From NCBI RefSeq assembly GCF_003025005.1, contig NZ_PVSS01000016.1:1-64000 (forward strand): 64,000 bases of DNA. Direction: 5' to 3'. The stretch is from Brumimicrobium mesophilum (GTDB lineage: Bacteria > Bacteroidota > Bacteroidia > Flavobacteriales_D > Crocinitomicaceae). The notes beneath the pieces were generated by a model. It ran no database searches and had not been told where the DNA came from. It was given only the letters and a program-made list of their open reading frames with translations. This document shows, piece after piece, positions 36,222 to 44,225 of the stretch. The position numbers were made by a program, and so were the translations under genes. The first letter of the stretch is position 1. The number at the start of each line of letters is the position of its first letter.

Positions 36222-37364
36222 CCTAAAGAATTCTTTAATCGTTTCTACAACAGTTTCCAATTGTTCTCTTGTGATTCCAGCAGAGCTAGGAATACTTATA
36301 CTATTCTCATAAACTGTTGAAGAAACATCTTTTTCATTAAAGTAGATATCATCCTTAAACATCGCCAATTGGTTCATAGGCATCCAAAATGGTCTTGATT
36401 GAACTCCGTTTTTATTTAGATATTCTAATAAATCACGCATGCGAGAAGTACTAAACGTAAATAGCCAACAGTTCGGATTTGTTCCTTCTGGAATTGCTTG
36501 GAATTTGATATCTCCAATACCTTCTAATTGTTCGCGGTAGAATGCATCCATTGCTTTCTTCGCTTCTAAAGTTTCATCGAAAGTTTCCATTTGCGCAACT
36601 CCAATTGCCGCCAATACATTTACCAAGCGATAATTGTAACCAATTTCGTCGTGGATGTAATCCATCGCACTCACTTTTGCTTGGGTTGTAAGGTGACGTG
36701 CTTGTTTAGCGATTTCTTCATCATTTGTAACAATCACACCACCTCCACCTGTGGAGATGATTTTATTCCCATTAAAACTGAAAACTCCGATTTCCCCAAA
36801 ACTTCCTGAGTGTTTTCCATTATAAGTACTTCCTAATGCTTCAGTACTGTCTTCGATAATAGCTAAATGGTGTTTTTCGGCTATCTCTAGCATTCTATTC
36901 ATATCACCAATATTACCAAGAACATGAACTGGCATTATAGCGCGAACTCTATTACCTGTAGACTTGTCAAAACTAAACGTACCATTATTGGAAGTTTTAA
37001 TTTCTGTGTTTTCTTGAAGATATTTCTCCAATAAGTTGAGGTCCATTTGCCAATTATCAGCGTCCACATCAATTAGAATCGGTTGCGCTCCAGTATATTT
37101 TATTGCATTCAGGGTTGCAATAAATGTAATGTTTGGTGCTATTACATGGTCATTTTCATTTACTCCTAGAAGTATTTGTGCGATGTGAAGTCCTACTGTA
37201 CCATTCATGCAAGCCACACCATATTTGGCACCTGCATAATTAGCCACCATTTCTTCGAATTGGTTAACATAACTACCAGCTGAAGAAATCCAACCAGTTT
37301 GTAAACAATCAAGGACGTATTTCGATTCGTTTCCTTCGATTTTTGGAATTGATAATGGGATCAT
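36216..37364 (-). CDS. LegC-type nucleotide-sugar aminotransferase
   Basis: 382 residues of the DegT/StrS fold, different subgroup from the two VioA-like genes. Start MIPLSIPKIEGNE, NGTVGLH (~54), E-D-S-T-E-A-L-G (~171) and Schiff-base Lys201 in F-S-F-N-G-N-K-I-I-S-T-G-G-G-G. The opening and Lys context match LegC/PglE-like transaminases that put an amino group on C4 of UDP-2-acetamido-2,6-dideoxy-4-ketohexose. It could thus follow the FlaA1-type dehydratase (17512) and precede a PglD-type acyltransferase (19007 or 39422). It ends in a terminator with a duplicated 3' flank. Confidence 0.87.
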   Translation of the reverse strand: MIPLSIPKIEGNESKYVLDCLQTGWISSAGSYVNQFEEMVANYAGAKYGVACMNGTVGLHIAQILLGVNENDHVIAPNITFIATLNAIKYTGAQPILIDVDADNWQMDLNLLEKYLQENTEIKTSNNGTFSFDKSTGNRVRAIMPVHVLGNIGDMNRMLEIAEKHHLAIIEDSTEALGSTYNGKHSGSFGEIGVFSFNGNKIISTGGGGVIVTNDEEIAKQARHLTTQAKVSAMDYIHDEIGYNYRLVNVLAAIGVAQMETFDETLEAKKAMDAFYREQLEGIGDIKFQAIPEGTNPNCWLFTFSTSRMRDLLEYLNKNGVQSRPFWMPMNQLAMFKDDIYFNEKDVSSTVYENSISIPSSAGITREQLETVVETIKEFFRN

Positions 37365-37505
37365 TTTTAGTTTATTAGTTTAATATCTATTTATGCTGTT
37401 AATTAGCTGAGATCAGAGTAAAAGCTCAAATTTAGCCCTTTTTCATCTGTTAAAGAGGTCGAAATTAGCTATTTTTTGTGAATCTATTGAAAGGAATAGC
37501 ATTGT

Positions 37506-38252
37506 TTACTTTTTGAATATTTTATAATACCATTTCTTGAGTACGGTTATATGATAGGCATTCATTAATTCTATGGAGTTTGAAGAAGGAAATGAAATTC
37601 TGTTTCTTTGACCATCTTTATATAGATAGTCTGCTGGGGCAGCAATAACATCTAATCCTTTATCCTTAAAAATTTCAATTGCTCTTGGCATATGAAGGGC
37701 ACTAGTAACAAGGATTATTTTTTTATTTGTTCCAAAAGTGTCTTTAAAGGCGTTCGCTTCTTCAAGGGTTGTTGTTGGCGTTTCTAACATTTTTACCTGC
37801 TTCTCATTTACGCCAAGCGAGATGGCAGCTTCTTTACTAAGCCTAGCTAAACTCTTGTCTCCTTCAGCTGAGTATGCCGAAGTTACTAAAATTGAATTAT
37901 TTAAATGTGTATAAACTCTTATTCCCTCAATTAATCGTTTTAAAGCTTCTGAACTAATATTCATTGTAGAGGGAAGCCTAGGATCTGTTGTGGAACCTGC
38001 TCCTAATACAAGTATATGATATACTTGTGAAGAATCAAGTTCACTAAATTCTATAGGGTTGTACTTGCTTTCAATGGAATTAATCAATATTTTGGGTAAG
38101 TAAGTTGTAGAAGAAAGTAAGAATAAAACTATACCAGTTATAAGATATGCTTTAAAATATTTAAATGGTTTTTTTCGGTACCATAATGCTATTGAACCCC
38201 AAGTTAGGAAATATAAACTTACGTCTGGAATACCCTTTAAAAAGTCAATCAC
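37506..38252 (-). CDS. YdcF/ElyC family protein (DUF218)
   Basis: 248 residues. Two N-terminal transmembrane helices (about 10-25 and 33-52) and a DUF218 domain from ~75: VLGAGSTTDPR, NSILVTSAYSAEGD, TPTTTLEEANAF and LVTSALHMPRAIEIF. These T-x-x-T-x-E-N/A and S-x-x-H-x-x-R-A patterns are diagnostic. ElyC and SanA, family members in E. coli, affect the use of undecaprenyl carrier and envelope integrity, which fits a polysaccharide locus that draws on the same carrier. Placed 11 bases after the initiating transferase. Reaction unknown. Confidence 0.85.
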   Translation of the reverse strand: MIDFLKGIPDVSLYFLTWGSIALWYRKKPFKYFKAYLITGIVLFLLSSTTYLPKILINSIESKYNPIEFSELDSSQVYHILVLGAGSTTDPRLPSTMNISSEALKRLIEGIRVYTHLNNSILVTSAYSAEGDKSLARLSKEAAISLGVNEKQVKMLETPTTTLEEANAFKDTFGTNKKIILVTSALHMPRAIEIFKDKGLDVIAAPADYLYKDGQRNRISFPSSNSIELMNAYHITVLKKWYYKIFKK

Positions 38253-38263
38253 TTGTTTTGATT

Positions 38264-38989
38264 TTATAATTTACTCACTCCTGAAACGGTCAAAGATGCT
38301 GGTTTTTTAGGTAAGTTTTTCAAGCTTCTAAAAACCAATTGAGAATCTTTATTTACGAGAGACCAAAAGGTCAAAAATAGAATTTTAAAATCTACTGTTA
38401 TTGAGCAATTTTTATAATACCACTGCTCTAAAGCTCCTTTATAAGGGAAAATATACTTTCTGTAATATTCTTTCGGGTCTTTTCCTAAATCTCTGTATTT
38501 CGTAACCAGTAATTCTTCATCTCTAAAAATCAGTGAACCAATGCCAGTAATTCCAGGTCTGTTTTTATAAATTATAGATTGAACTTCTGGAGTATAATTT
38601 TGAAAACTTCTCAGTAATAAAGGTCTGGGTCCAACCAATGCCATATCACCTTTAATTACATTAAGAATTTGTGGTAATTCGTTGATTTTAGTCATTCTTA
38701 AAAACTTACCCACTTTGGTTATTCTGGGATCATTTCTAACTGTTAGGGTTTTGTTTCCAATGTTTGCACTGTCTTTTAACATCGTAGCAAACTTGTATAT
38801 GAAAAAAGGCTTATTTTTGCGACCTAAACGTTCTTGTAAATAGAAAACCTCGCCTTCTCCATTAAATTTAAGAAGGACAATAATAACTAAAAATAAAGGT
38901 GAGATAACCAATAACCCTAATAAAGAGACTATGAAATCAAAAGATCTTTTGATGAAAGAATAGAAAATTGAATTCTTTTTGTTACTCAT
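38264..38989 (-). CDS. Initiating sugar-phosphate transferase (PglC type), copy 2
   Basis: 241 residues, paralog of 16087. Re-entrant N-terminal helix (about 16-36), KFATMLKDS, DPRITKVGKFLRMTKINELPQI, VGPRPL, RPGITG, with the same YYRKYIFPYKG region near the end as copy 1 has FYSQKIYPFKG. Short PglC form without the WcaJ membrane domain. It lies downstream of the acyl assembly line (KAS/ACP/KR/AcpS), so a likely substrate is a UDP-amino-sugar carrying that acyl chain. Such a choice would make the acylated sugar the first residue of one of the two polymers; this is inference. Confidence 0.88.
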   Translation of the reverse strand: MSNKKNSIFYSFIKRSFDFIVSLLGLLVISPLFLVIIVLLKFNGEGEVFYLQERLGRKNKPFFIYKFATMLKDSANIGNKTLTVRNDPRITKVGKFLRMTKINELPQILNVIKGDMALVGPRPLLLRSFQNYTPEVQSIIYKNRPGITGIGSLIFRDEELLVTKYRDLGKDPKEYYRKYIFPYKGALEQWYYKNCSITVDFKILFLTFWSLVNKDSQLVFRSLKNLPKKPASLTVSGVSKL

Positions 38990-39030
38990 TTGTATGAAAT
39001 TATTTTAACACTATAATTTTAAATTCGTCG

Positions 39031-39372
39031 CTAAATTAACACAATCGCAACAGCTGTGGCATAATCTTTAGCATGAGAAATACTTATTTTTATTGATTCA
39101 CAATTTATACTTTCACTTTTAAAGTTCGCATAAGGAGCACCTGATGATTTATGCGCGATTGTTATATCCTTAATAAAAATCTCTTCAATTGAGAATGTTG
39201 CCTTAACTACTGCTTCCTTAGCACACCAAATACCAGTTAGAGTTTGAGATGGGTTGGCTTTGGAAATTGCATATTCCCACTCAGATGAATTGAACATTTT
39301 TTGAAGTAGTCTGTTTTTATGATCAAATAATTTTTTGAATCTTGATATATGTTCTATGTCGATGCCTATCAT
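39031..39372 (-). CDS. acpS: Holo-ACP synthase-type phosphopantetheinyl transferase
   Basis: 113 residues. M-I-G-I-D-I-E-H-I at the start holds the metal-binding Asp; W-C-A-K-E-A-V-V-K-A (~49) the catalytic Glu and Lys; and I-S-I-S-H-A-K-D-Y-A (~96) the conserved Ser-His. The length is that of AcpS trimer subunits. A locus-specific copy beside the ACP gene (42765) means this ACP probably has its own activating enzyme. Neighbours are the PglD-like gene upstream and the PglC-type gene downstream. Confidence 0.9.
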   Translation of the reverse strand: MIGIDIEHISRFKKLFDHKNRLLQKMFNSSEWEYAISKANPSQTLTGIWCAKEAVVKATFSIEEIFIKDITIAHKSSGAPYANFKSESINCESIKISISHAKDYATAVAIVLI

Positions 39373-39421
39373 ATATGTATTGAATAGTTCATATTATAAA
39401 AACGCTCTATCTATATTAAAA

Positions 39422-40054
39422 TTAGAACTCAACAACCTTGGCAGGTGATCCAAAAACCGTTGTGTTTTTTTTAACTTTTCTGATAATTAGACTTCCCATT
39501 CCAATTGTTGAGGAATCTTCAGCAATTGCCCCTTGAATAAATTTGGAGTGAGCACCAACTAAAACCATTTCTTTAACTTCAGATTTTCCAGCAAAAAAGG
39601 AAAAAGAGTTGATTTGAGAGTATTTACCAATTCTAACATCGTGCCCCATAATTACAGAGCTTTGTATAAATGCGTAGTCCTCAATAATTGCATCACTAGC
39701 TATTACACAATAGGCCTTAATACCAATACCAGTTCCCAACTTAACACTTGGAGAAATTACAGTATTTGGATGGATTAGATTGATAAATTCGCCTCCTTTT
39801 TCAAGAATCATTTTAACGCATTTCTTTCTTATTTTGACGTTGCCAATACCACAGAAAAATACATCTCCTTTTTCTATTTTATAATCAGTTATCGTATTAA
39901 TTATTGGAGCATAACCATCAAATTCAATCTTATCTTCTTTTTCGCTTATGAATCCTTTTAAATTAAAATCTTCATCATTACCGTAGCAATATTTAGCTAA
40001 ATCGTAAATTTCTCTAGCAAAGGCACCACCACCTAATATTATCAAATTTCTCAT
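39422..40054 (-). CDS. PglD/NeuD-type acyltransferase of the acyl assembly line
   Basis: 210 residues. N-terminal LIILGGGAFAREIYDLA (Rossmann-like, nucleotide-sugar binding), then hexapeptide turns with the V-I-M-G-H-D-V-R-I-G motif (~133) holding the catalytic His, and IIRKVKKNTTVFGSPAKVV at the end. Because it stands between two ketoreductases and AcpS, its acyl donor may be the acyl-ACP of this cluster rather than acetyl-CoA; the acceptor would be a UDP-4-amino sugar. That is inference from neighbours; the fold is clear. Confidence 0.82.
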   Translation of the reverse strand: MRNLIILGGGAFAREIYDLAKYCYGNDEDFNLKGFISEKEDKIEFDGYAPIINTITDYKIEKGDVFFCGIGNVKIRKKCVKMILEKGGEFINLIHPNTVISPSVKLGTGIGIKAYCVIASDAIIEDYAFIQSSVIMGHDVRIGKYSQINSFSFFAGKSEVKEMVLVGAHSKFIQGAIAEDSSTIGMGSLIIRKVKKNTTVFGSPAKVVEF

Positions 40055-40115
40055 CGTATTATTTGAAACTAATTTTGTTTTTTCTAATCAAGCCCCATTT
40101 TTGGCTTGAATTAAA

Positions 40116-40865
40116 TTACTTAATAGAGTATCCTCCGTCAATAGTTAATAAACTACCTGTTGTCCAAGTGGAAGCATCTGACATTAAATATATTACTCCG
40201 TTTGCTATGTCTTCTGGTTTACCAAATCTACCCATTGGATAATTATTTAGATGCTCCTTTATAGAATCTTGATCTATTCCACTATTCTCTAAAATACTTG
40301 TTTGAATAAAACCGGGAAGGATTGCATTCACACGTATTTGTTTTGAAGACAATTCCAAAGCTAAAGACTTAGTGAATGAATTTACTGCTCCTTTTGAAGC
40401 AGAATATAATGAATTACCAAGGTTAACATAGTTTGAAGCTACTGAGGAAATAAAACAAATTGAAGCTCCTTTTTTTATCTTTTTTTTACGAAGTAATTTC
40501 TGAATTAGAACTACCGAAGAAGTAAAATTAACGTCAAAAACCTCTTGAATTTGTTCTTTTTTAATGAATGCTACGGGTACAGTTTTTACAATACCAGCAT
40601 TTAAAACAATTCCATCCAATAGTGGTAATCTATCTACAAGCTTTTCAATATCTTCATTACTTTTTAGATCTGCAACTATGAACTGATTATTAGAATTTGT
40701 TTTAAGATCATTAAAAGTATCTTCTAATCTTTGACTGTTTCGTCCAGTAATTATCATATTAGCATCCATATTTGAACAACTAAAAGCTATTTCTTTTCCA
40801 ATTCCAGCAGACGAACCAGTCACAAAAATGGATTTATCTTTAAGTGTAAAAGGATTTATACTCAT
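40116..40865 (-). CDS. FabG-like ketoreductase (SDR), copy 1
   Basis: 249 residues, classical SDR. TGSSAGIG (16-23) for NADP binding, L-N-A-G (~88), Ser141, Tyr154 and Lys158 (Y-S-A-S-K) as the catalytic set, then P-G-F-I-Q-T and the usual G-S-L-L-T-I-D-G-G-Y end. FabG-like enzymes reduce 3-oxoacyl-ACP to 3-hydroxyacyl-ACP. It lies among two KAS III genes, an ACP and AcpS. Gap of 34 bases to the second SDR. Confidence 0.88.
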   Translation of the reverse strand: MSINPFTLKDKSIFVTGSSAGIGKEIAFSCSNMDANMIITGRNSQRLEDTFNDLKTNSNNQFIVADLKSNEDIEKLVDRLPLLDGIVLNAGIVKTVPVAFIKKEQIQEVFDVNFTSSVVLIQKLLRKKKIKKGASICFISSVASNYVNLGNSLYSASKGAVNSFTKSLALELSSKQIRVNAILPGFIQTSILENSGIDQDSIKEHLNNYPMGRFGKPEDIANGVIYLMSDASTWTTGSLLTIDGGYSIK

Positions 40866-40899
40866 TAAAATAGTCGTTTAATTTTATTTATAGATAATT

Positions 40900-41679
40900 C
40901 TATCTGGAAGTATAACCTCCATCAATAATATAGTTTTGGCCAGTTATCCATTTGGATGAATCTGACAATAGGAAAATACAAAGATTCGAAACGTCTTTAG
41001 GTTCTCCTAACCCCAAAGGAAAACCTTCCTGTCTTTTTAATTTCTCCTCATCATTTAGTGAATCAAGATATTTTACCATCATTGGAGTTAAGATAGTACC
41101 TGGAGAAATACAATTTACTGTAATGTTTTTTGGAGCCAGTTCAAGAGCCATAGATTTGGCACCAGCTAATAAAGCTCCTTTAGACGCAGCATAACTTACA
41201 ACTCCTGGTCTACCTATAACAGCTGTAATTGAGGAAATAAATACAAAACTACTGTGGTCTGCGACATTTTTCTTTTTAGAAACAATTTTGGCTAATTCAA
41301 ATCCGCTGATGACATTTAGTTTGTACATATCAGCATAATCAGACTCTTTTAATGCTCTAATAGGTAGGGTTTTCTCAATACCAGCAGCATGAACTAACCC
41401 GTTAATTTTACCAACTTTTTGAACAGCATCACTAATTATACTTGATAATTGATCTATATTATCTAATAAATCAAGACTATACTTTAGATGTTTATCCCTT
41501 GTGTTTTCCTTTGAATGTTTGTTTAATTCATCATAAACTTCCGAAAGCCTGTCGTTGTTTCTACCAAGAATTATAAGTGTAGCACCCATCTTGGCACATT
41601 CTATTGCACAATCTCTTCCTAAACCAGAAGACGCTCCTGTGATAACTATGTTTTTATTGATTAGGTTAAATCTGTCCAT
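40900..41679 (-). CDS. FabG-like ketoreductase (SDR), copy 2
   Basis: 259 residues, classical SDR. TGASSGLG (14-21), H-A-A-G (~97), Ser150, Tyr163 and Lys167 (Y-A-A-S-K), and the end G-Q-N-Y-I-I-D-G-G-Y. It is clearly diverged from copy 1 and so may act on a different chain length (for example one reduces a 4-carbon, the other a 6-carbon 3-oxoacyl-ACP). The start codon directly abuts the stop of the KAS III gene (0-base gap). The presence of two ketoreductases but no dehydratase or enoyl reductase predicts a product with hydroxyls kept. Confidence 0.88.
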   Translation of the reverse strand: MDRFNLINKNIVITGASSGLGRDCAIECAKMGATLIILGRNNDRLSEVYDELNKHSKENTRDKHLKYSLDLLDNIDQLSSIISDAVQKVGKINGLVHAAGIEKTLPIRALKESDYADMYKLNVISGFELAKIVSKKKNVADHSSFVFISSITAVIGRPGVVSYAASKGALLAGAKSMALELAPKNITVNCISPGTILTPMMVKYLDSLNDEEKLKRQEGFPLGLGEPKDVSNLCIFLLSDSSKWITGQNYIIDGGYTSR

Positions 41680-42738
41680 CTATATTTCTATTAAGTTAGA
41701 ACATACGATTTTATCTGTTTCAAAGTAAACTGAAGCCCAAGAAAGGCCACTACCAAAACCACAAGCAATTAAATTCAACTTCTTTTCAGAGAGTTGAGTT
41801 CTAATTTTATGAACCATAGTTAAAGGAATGGATGCACATGAAGTGTTTCCAAAGCTTTCATATGAAGTAGGAACTCTATCTTCTTCGAATTTTACTTTTT
41901 TACTCACTTTATCTACAATCATTTTATTGGCTTGATGCAGAATTAGATAGTCGATATTTTCATTTTCTAATCCATTTTCCTTCATTAATTTTGCTATACT
42001 TTTTGGTATAGCAGAAATAGTAAAGGTAAATACTGCTGCTCCGTCCATTATGTATTGCAATTTATTTCTTACAATTCCCTCATCAATTTTTATTGTCTCT
42101 AAAGATTGAAGATTTGTTGGATTTCTAAAACCTCCATCAGGTATATGAATAGCTTCAAATTTAGATCCATCAGTTCCTGAATGAATCTTAAAGCCAACAC
42201 CTCCTTGATCGAATTCAATTGCTGTTGCTGAACCTGCATCTCCGAAAAGTGGATAAGTAGATCTGTCCGTTTTTGATTTCGTTTTAGTTGTTGTTTCACC
42301 TACCAGCAATAGTGCTTTCTTGAAATTACCAGTTGAAACTAGGGAACCCATTATTGATAATCCATAAGTCCAAGCAGAACAACCTAGAGAGATGTCAAAA
42401 GCATGACATTCTTTAGACAAACCTAACCTGTGTTGTAATACACATGATGTGGCCGGAACGACATAATCAGGTGTTTGGGTAATAAATATTAAACAATCTA
42501 TTTCCTCTTTATTCCAATTTAAATTAGCAATTAAATCTTCGGCAGCGTGGAAACAAAGGTCAGCACTTGTGATTTCACTTGATGATACTCTTTTTTCAAT
42601 TATTCCAGTACTTTTTATGAATTTTTCTGCATCTTCTCTATTCGTAAAGGCTATAGATTCAATATTTTTTTCAATATTCTTAGGCACACATGCCGTGATA
42701 CCAGAAATTTTAACGTTTGGAATTGTTTGAAAAGCCAT
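41680..42738 (-). CDS. 3-oxoacyl-ACP synthase III (KAS III), copy A
   Basis: 352 residues of the FabH family. All three catalytic residues are in place: Cys120 (S-L-G-C-S-A-W), His268 (L-H-Q-A-N-K) and Asn298 (F-G-N-T-S). Start MAFQTIPNVKISGI is nearly the same as the second copy (MAFQHFKNIKIQGF), so the two are true paralogs. KAS III condenses an acyl-CoA (or acyl-ACP) with malonyl-ACP. It lies 26 bases after the ACP gene. Confidence 0.9.
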   Translation of the reverse strand: MAFQTIPNVKISGITACVPKNIEKNIESIAFTNREDAEKFIKSTGIIEKRVSSSEITSADLCFHAAEDLIANLNWNKEEIDCLIFITQTPDYVVPATSCVLQHRLGLSKECHAFDISLGCSAWTYGLSIMGSLVSTGNFKKALLLVGETTTKTKSKTDRSTYPLFGDAGSATAIEFDQGGVGFKIHSGTDGSKFEAIHIPDGGFRNPTNLQSLETIKIDEGIVRNKLQYIMDGAAVFTFTISAIPKSIAKLMKENGLENENIDYLILHQANKMIVDKVSKKVKFEEDRVPTSYESFGNTSCASIPLTMVHKIRTQLSEKKLNLIACGFGSGLSWASVYFETDKIVCSNLIEI

Positions 42739-42764
42739 AACTGCTTGTATTTAATTTTTGAAAA

Positions 42765-42995
42765 TTACTTAGATAAACGTGCTTTTACTTCATCTAATAG
42801 TTCACCAACTGTCTCGATCTTTTTGAATTCATCAGTATCAATGATAATTTCATATTCTTCGTCTAGCATGGCAATTGTTGATAAAAAAGCTAAAGAATCC
42901 CACTCTTCATATTCTCTAAACTTATCGCTTAAGTTCATTTCTTGCTCTTCCTTTTCTAATACTTCCTTGAATAATTCAATAAATTTTGATTCCAT
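42765..42995 (-). CDS. Acyl carrier protein
   Basis: The open frame extends to 43043 but this would overlap the upstream KAS III stop; ATG 42995 gives 76 residues, the standard ACP length (M-E-S-K-F-I-E-L). The phosphopantetheine site is W-D-S-L-A-F with Ser34. Very acidic, helical. It differs from housekeeping AcpP (the residues around D-S-L are E-E-W-D-S-L-A-F rather than G-A-D-S-L-D), which points to a dedicated ACP for the local KAS/KR enzymes. Confidence 0.9.
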   Translation of the reverse strand: MESKFIELFKEVLEKEEQEMNLSDKFREYEEWDSLAFLSTIAMLDEEYEIIIDTDEFKKIETVGELLDEVKARLSK

Positions 42996-43018
42996 ATTTT
43001 TGTTTTTATGTTGTTGTT

Positions 43019-44080
43019 TTAAATCATAATCACTTTCGGGCACACTATGTCAGTGGTTTCAAAATAAATTGAACCCCATGATAGTCCTACACCAAAAGCG
43101 CATGTCATTATCTTTAATTTTTCATTTTTGACTTGTTCAGATAACCTTGATACAATTGTTAAAGGTATTGATGAACAAGATGTATTTCCATACTCGTTTA
43201 ATGAATAAGGAACTTTTTCGCTAGGAATTTTAAGTTTTCTTACAATTTTTTCCAGCATAAATTTATTCGCTTGGTGAAATACAAACTGGTCAACTTCATC
43301 CAAGTTAATATTATATTCCTTCGCTAAACCCATTACACTTCTAGGAGCTTTGGTAATTCCAAAAGTAAAAACTGCAGCGCCATCCATAAATGTTTGAAGT
43401 CTGTTTCTTTTATTACCATCTTCATCTACAGAGTAGGTTTCAGAATCTTTAGAATAAAAATTTCTAAAACCGCCATCTGGAATAATTATGGCTTCATGGC
43501 CTTTTCCATCCGTAGAAGTATGCACCTTAATTCCATCGGCTCCATTAACATATTCAATGGCTGTGGCAGTACCTGCATCTCCAAATAAAGGATACGAACT
43601 TTTATCGTAAGGAGACTTAGTCATCGTTGAAGTATCTCCAACTAATAAAATCCCTTTTTTAAAACCACCATTTTGAATTAATCCAGCAATGGTTGCCATT
43701 CCATGAATCCATCCTGAACATCCCAATGAGATATCAAGTGTGAAACAATCATTTGAAAGGCCTAATTTATTTTGTAATATGCATGATGTTGCTGGGAAAA
43801 TATAATCTCCTGTTTGAGAGACAAATATAAGACAGTCAATTTCTGATTTATCCCAATTTAATTCTTCAATTAACTTTTCAGCGGAAGCCAGGCACATATC
43901 AGAAGTTCTAATGGAAGTTCCAGTTACAGTATGACGTTGCTTTATTCCAGTCGATTTTATAAAATTCTTAATTTGATCAGGATTACCTAAAAGTTCAAGA
44001 TTTTCATTAGACTCTATGTTTTTAGGTACACAGGCTGCAAAACCTTGTATTTTTATATTTTTGAAGTGTTGAAAGGCCAT
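43019..44080 (-). CDS. 3-oxoacyl-ACP synthase III (KAS III), copy B
   Basis: 353 residues with intact Cys121 (G-C-S-G-W), His269 (H-Q-A-N-K) and Asn299 (Y-G-N-T-S). First gene of the acyl assembly unit (43019-39031). A TACTTTTG at 44105-44098, 17 bases before the ATG, matches the TAnnTTTG box, though no TTG sits at the best -33 distance. Two KAS III enzymes in one unit suggest two successive condensations, with this one perhaps the priming step. Gap of 23 bases to the ACP gene. Confidence 0.9.
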   Translation of the reverse strand: MAFQHFKNIKIQGFAACVPKNIESNENLELLGNPDQIKNFIKSTGIKQRHTVTGTSIRTSDMCLASAEKLIEELNWDKSEIDCLIFVSQTGDYIFPATSCILQNKLGLSNDCFTLDISLGCSGWIHGMATIAGLIQNGGFKKGILLVGDTSTMTKSPYDKSSYPLFGDAGTATAIEYVNGADGIKVHTSTDGKGHEAIIIPDGGFRNFYSKDSETYSVDEDGNKRNRLQTFMDGAAVFTFGITKAPRSVMGLAKEYNINLDEVDQFVFHQANKFMLEKIVRKLKIPSEKVPYSLNEYGNTSCSSIPLTIVSRLSEQVKNEKLKIMTCAFGVGLSWGSIYFETTDIVCPKVIMI

Positions 44081-44225
44081 TCGAAATAATTATAAATCAA
44101 AAGTAATAAAAAAGTCGTAATATTAGTAAGAATCAACGAACTGATTAAACAATGTCAACAATTTGATTTTCTGTAACGTAGATTTGGAGATAATCCAAGA
44201 TTATTTTTAGTAATATCAAAAATAT

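Noticed and set aside
40116-41679. Sugar reductases instead of ketoacyl reductases
   Set aside because: Both SDRs are classical FabG-like (~250 residues, T-G-x-x-x-G-x-G, Y-x-x-x-K) and sit with KAS III, ACP and AcpS, whereas sugar SDRs in such loci are usually the extended type.
42996-43043. Longer N terminus for the acyl carrier protein
   Set aside because: The 16 extra residues overlap the end of the upstream KAS III gene and are very polar. ATG 42995 gives the standard ACP length.
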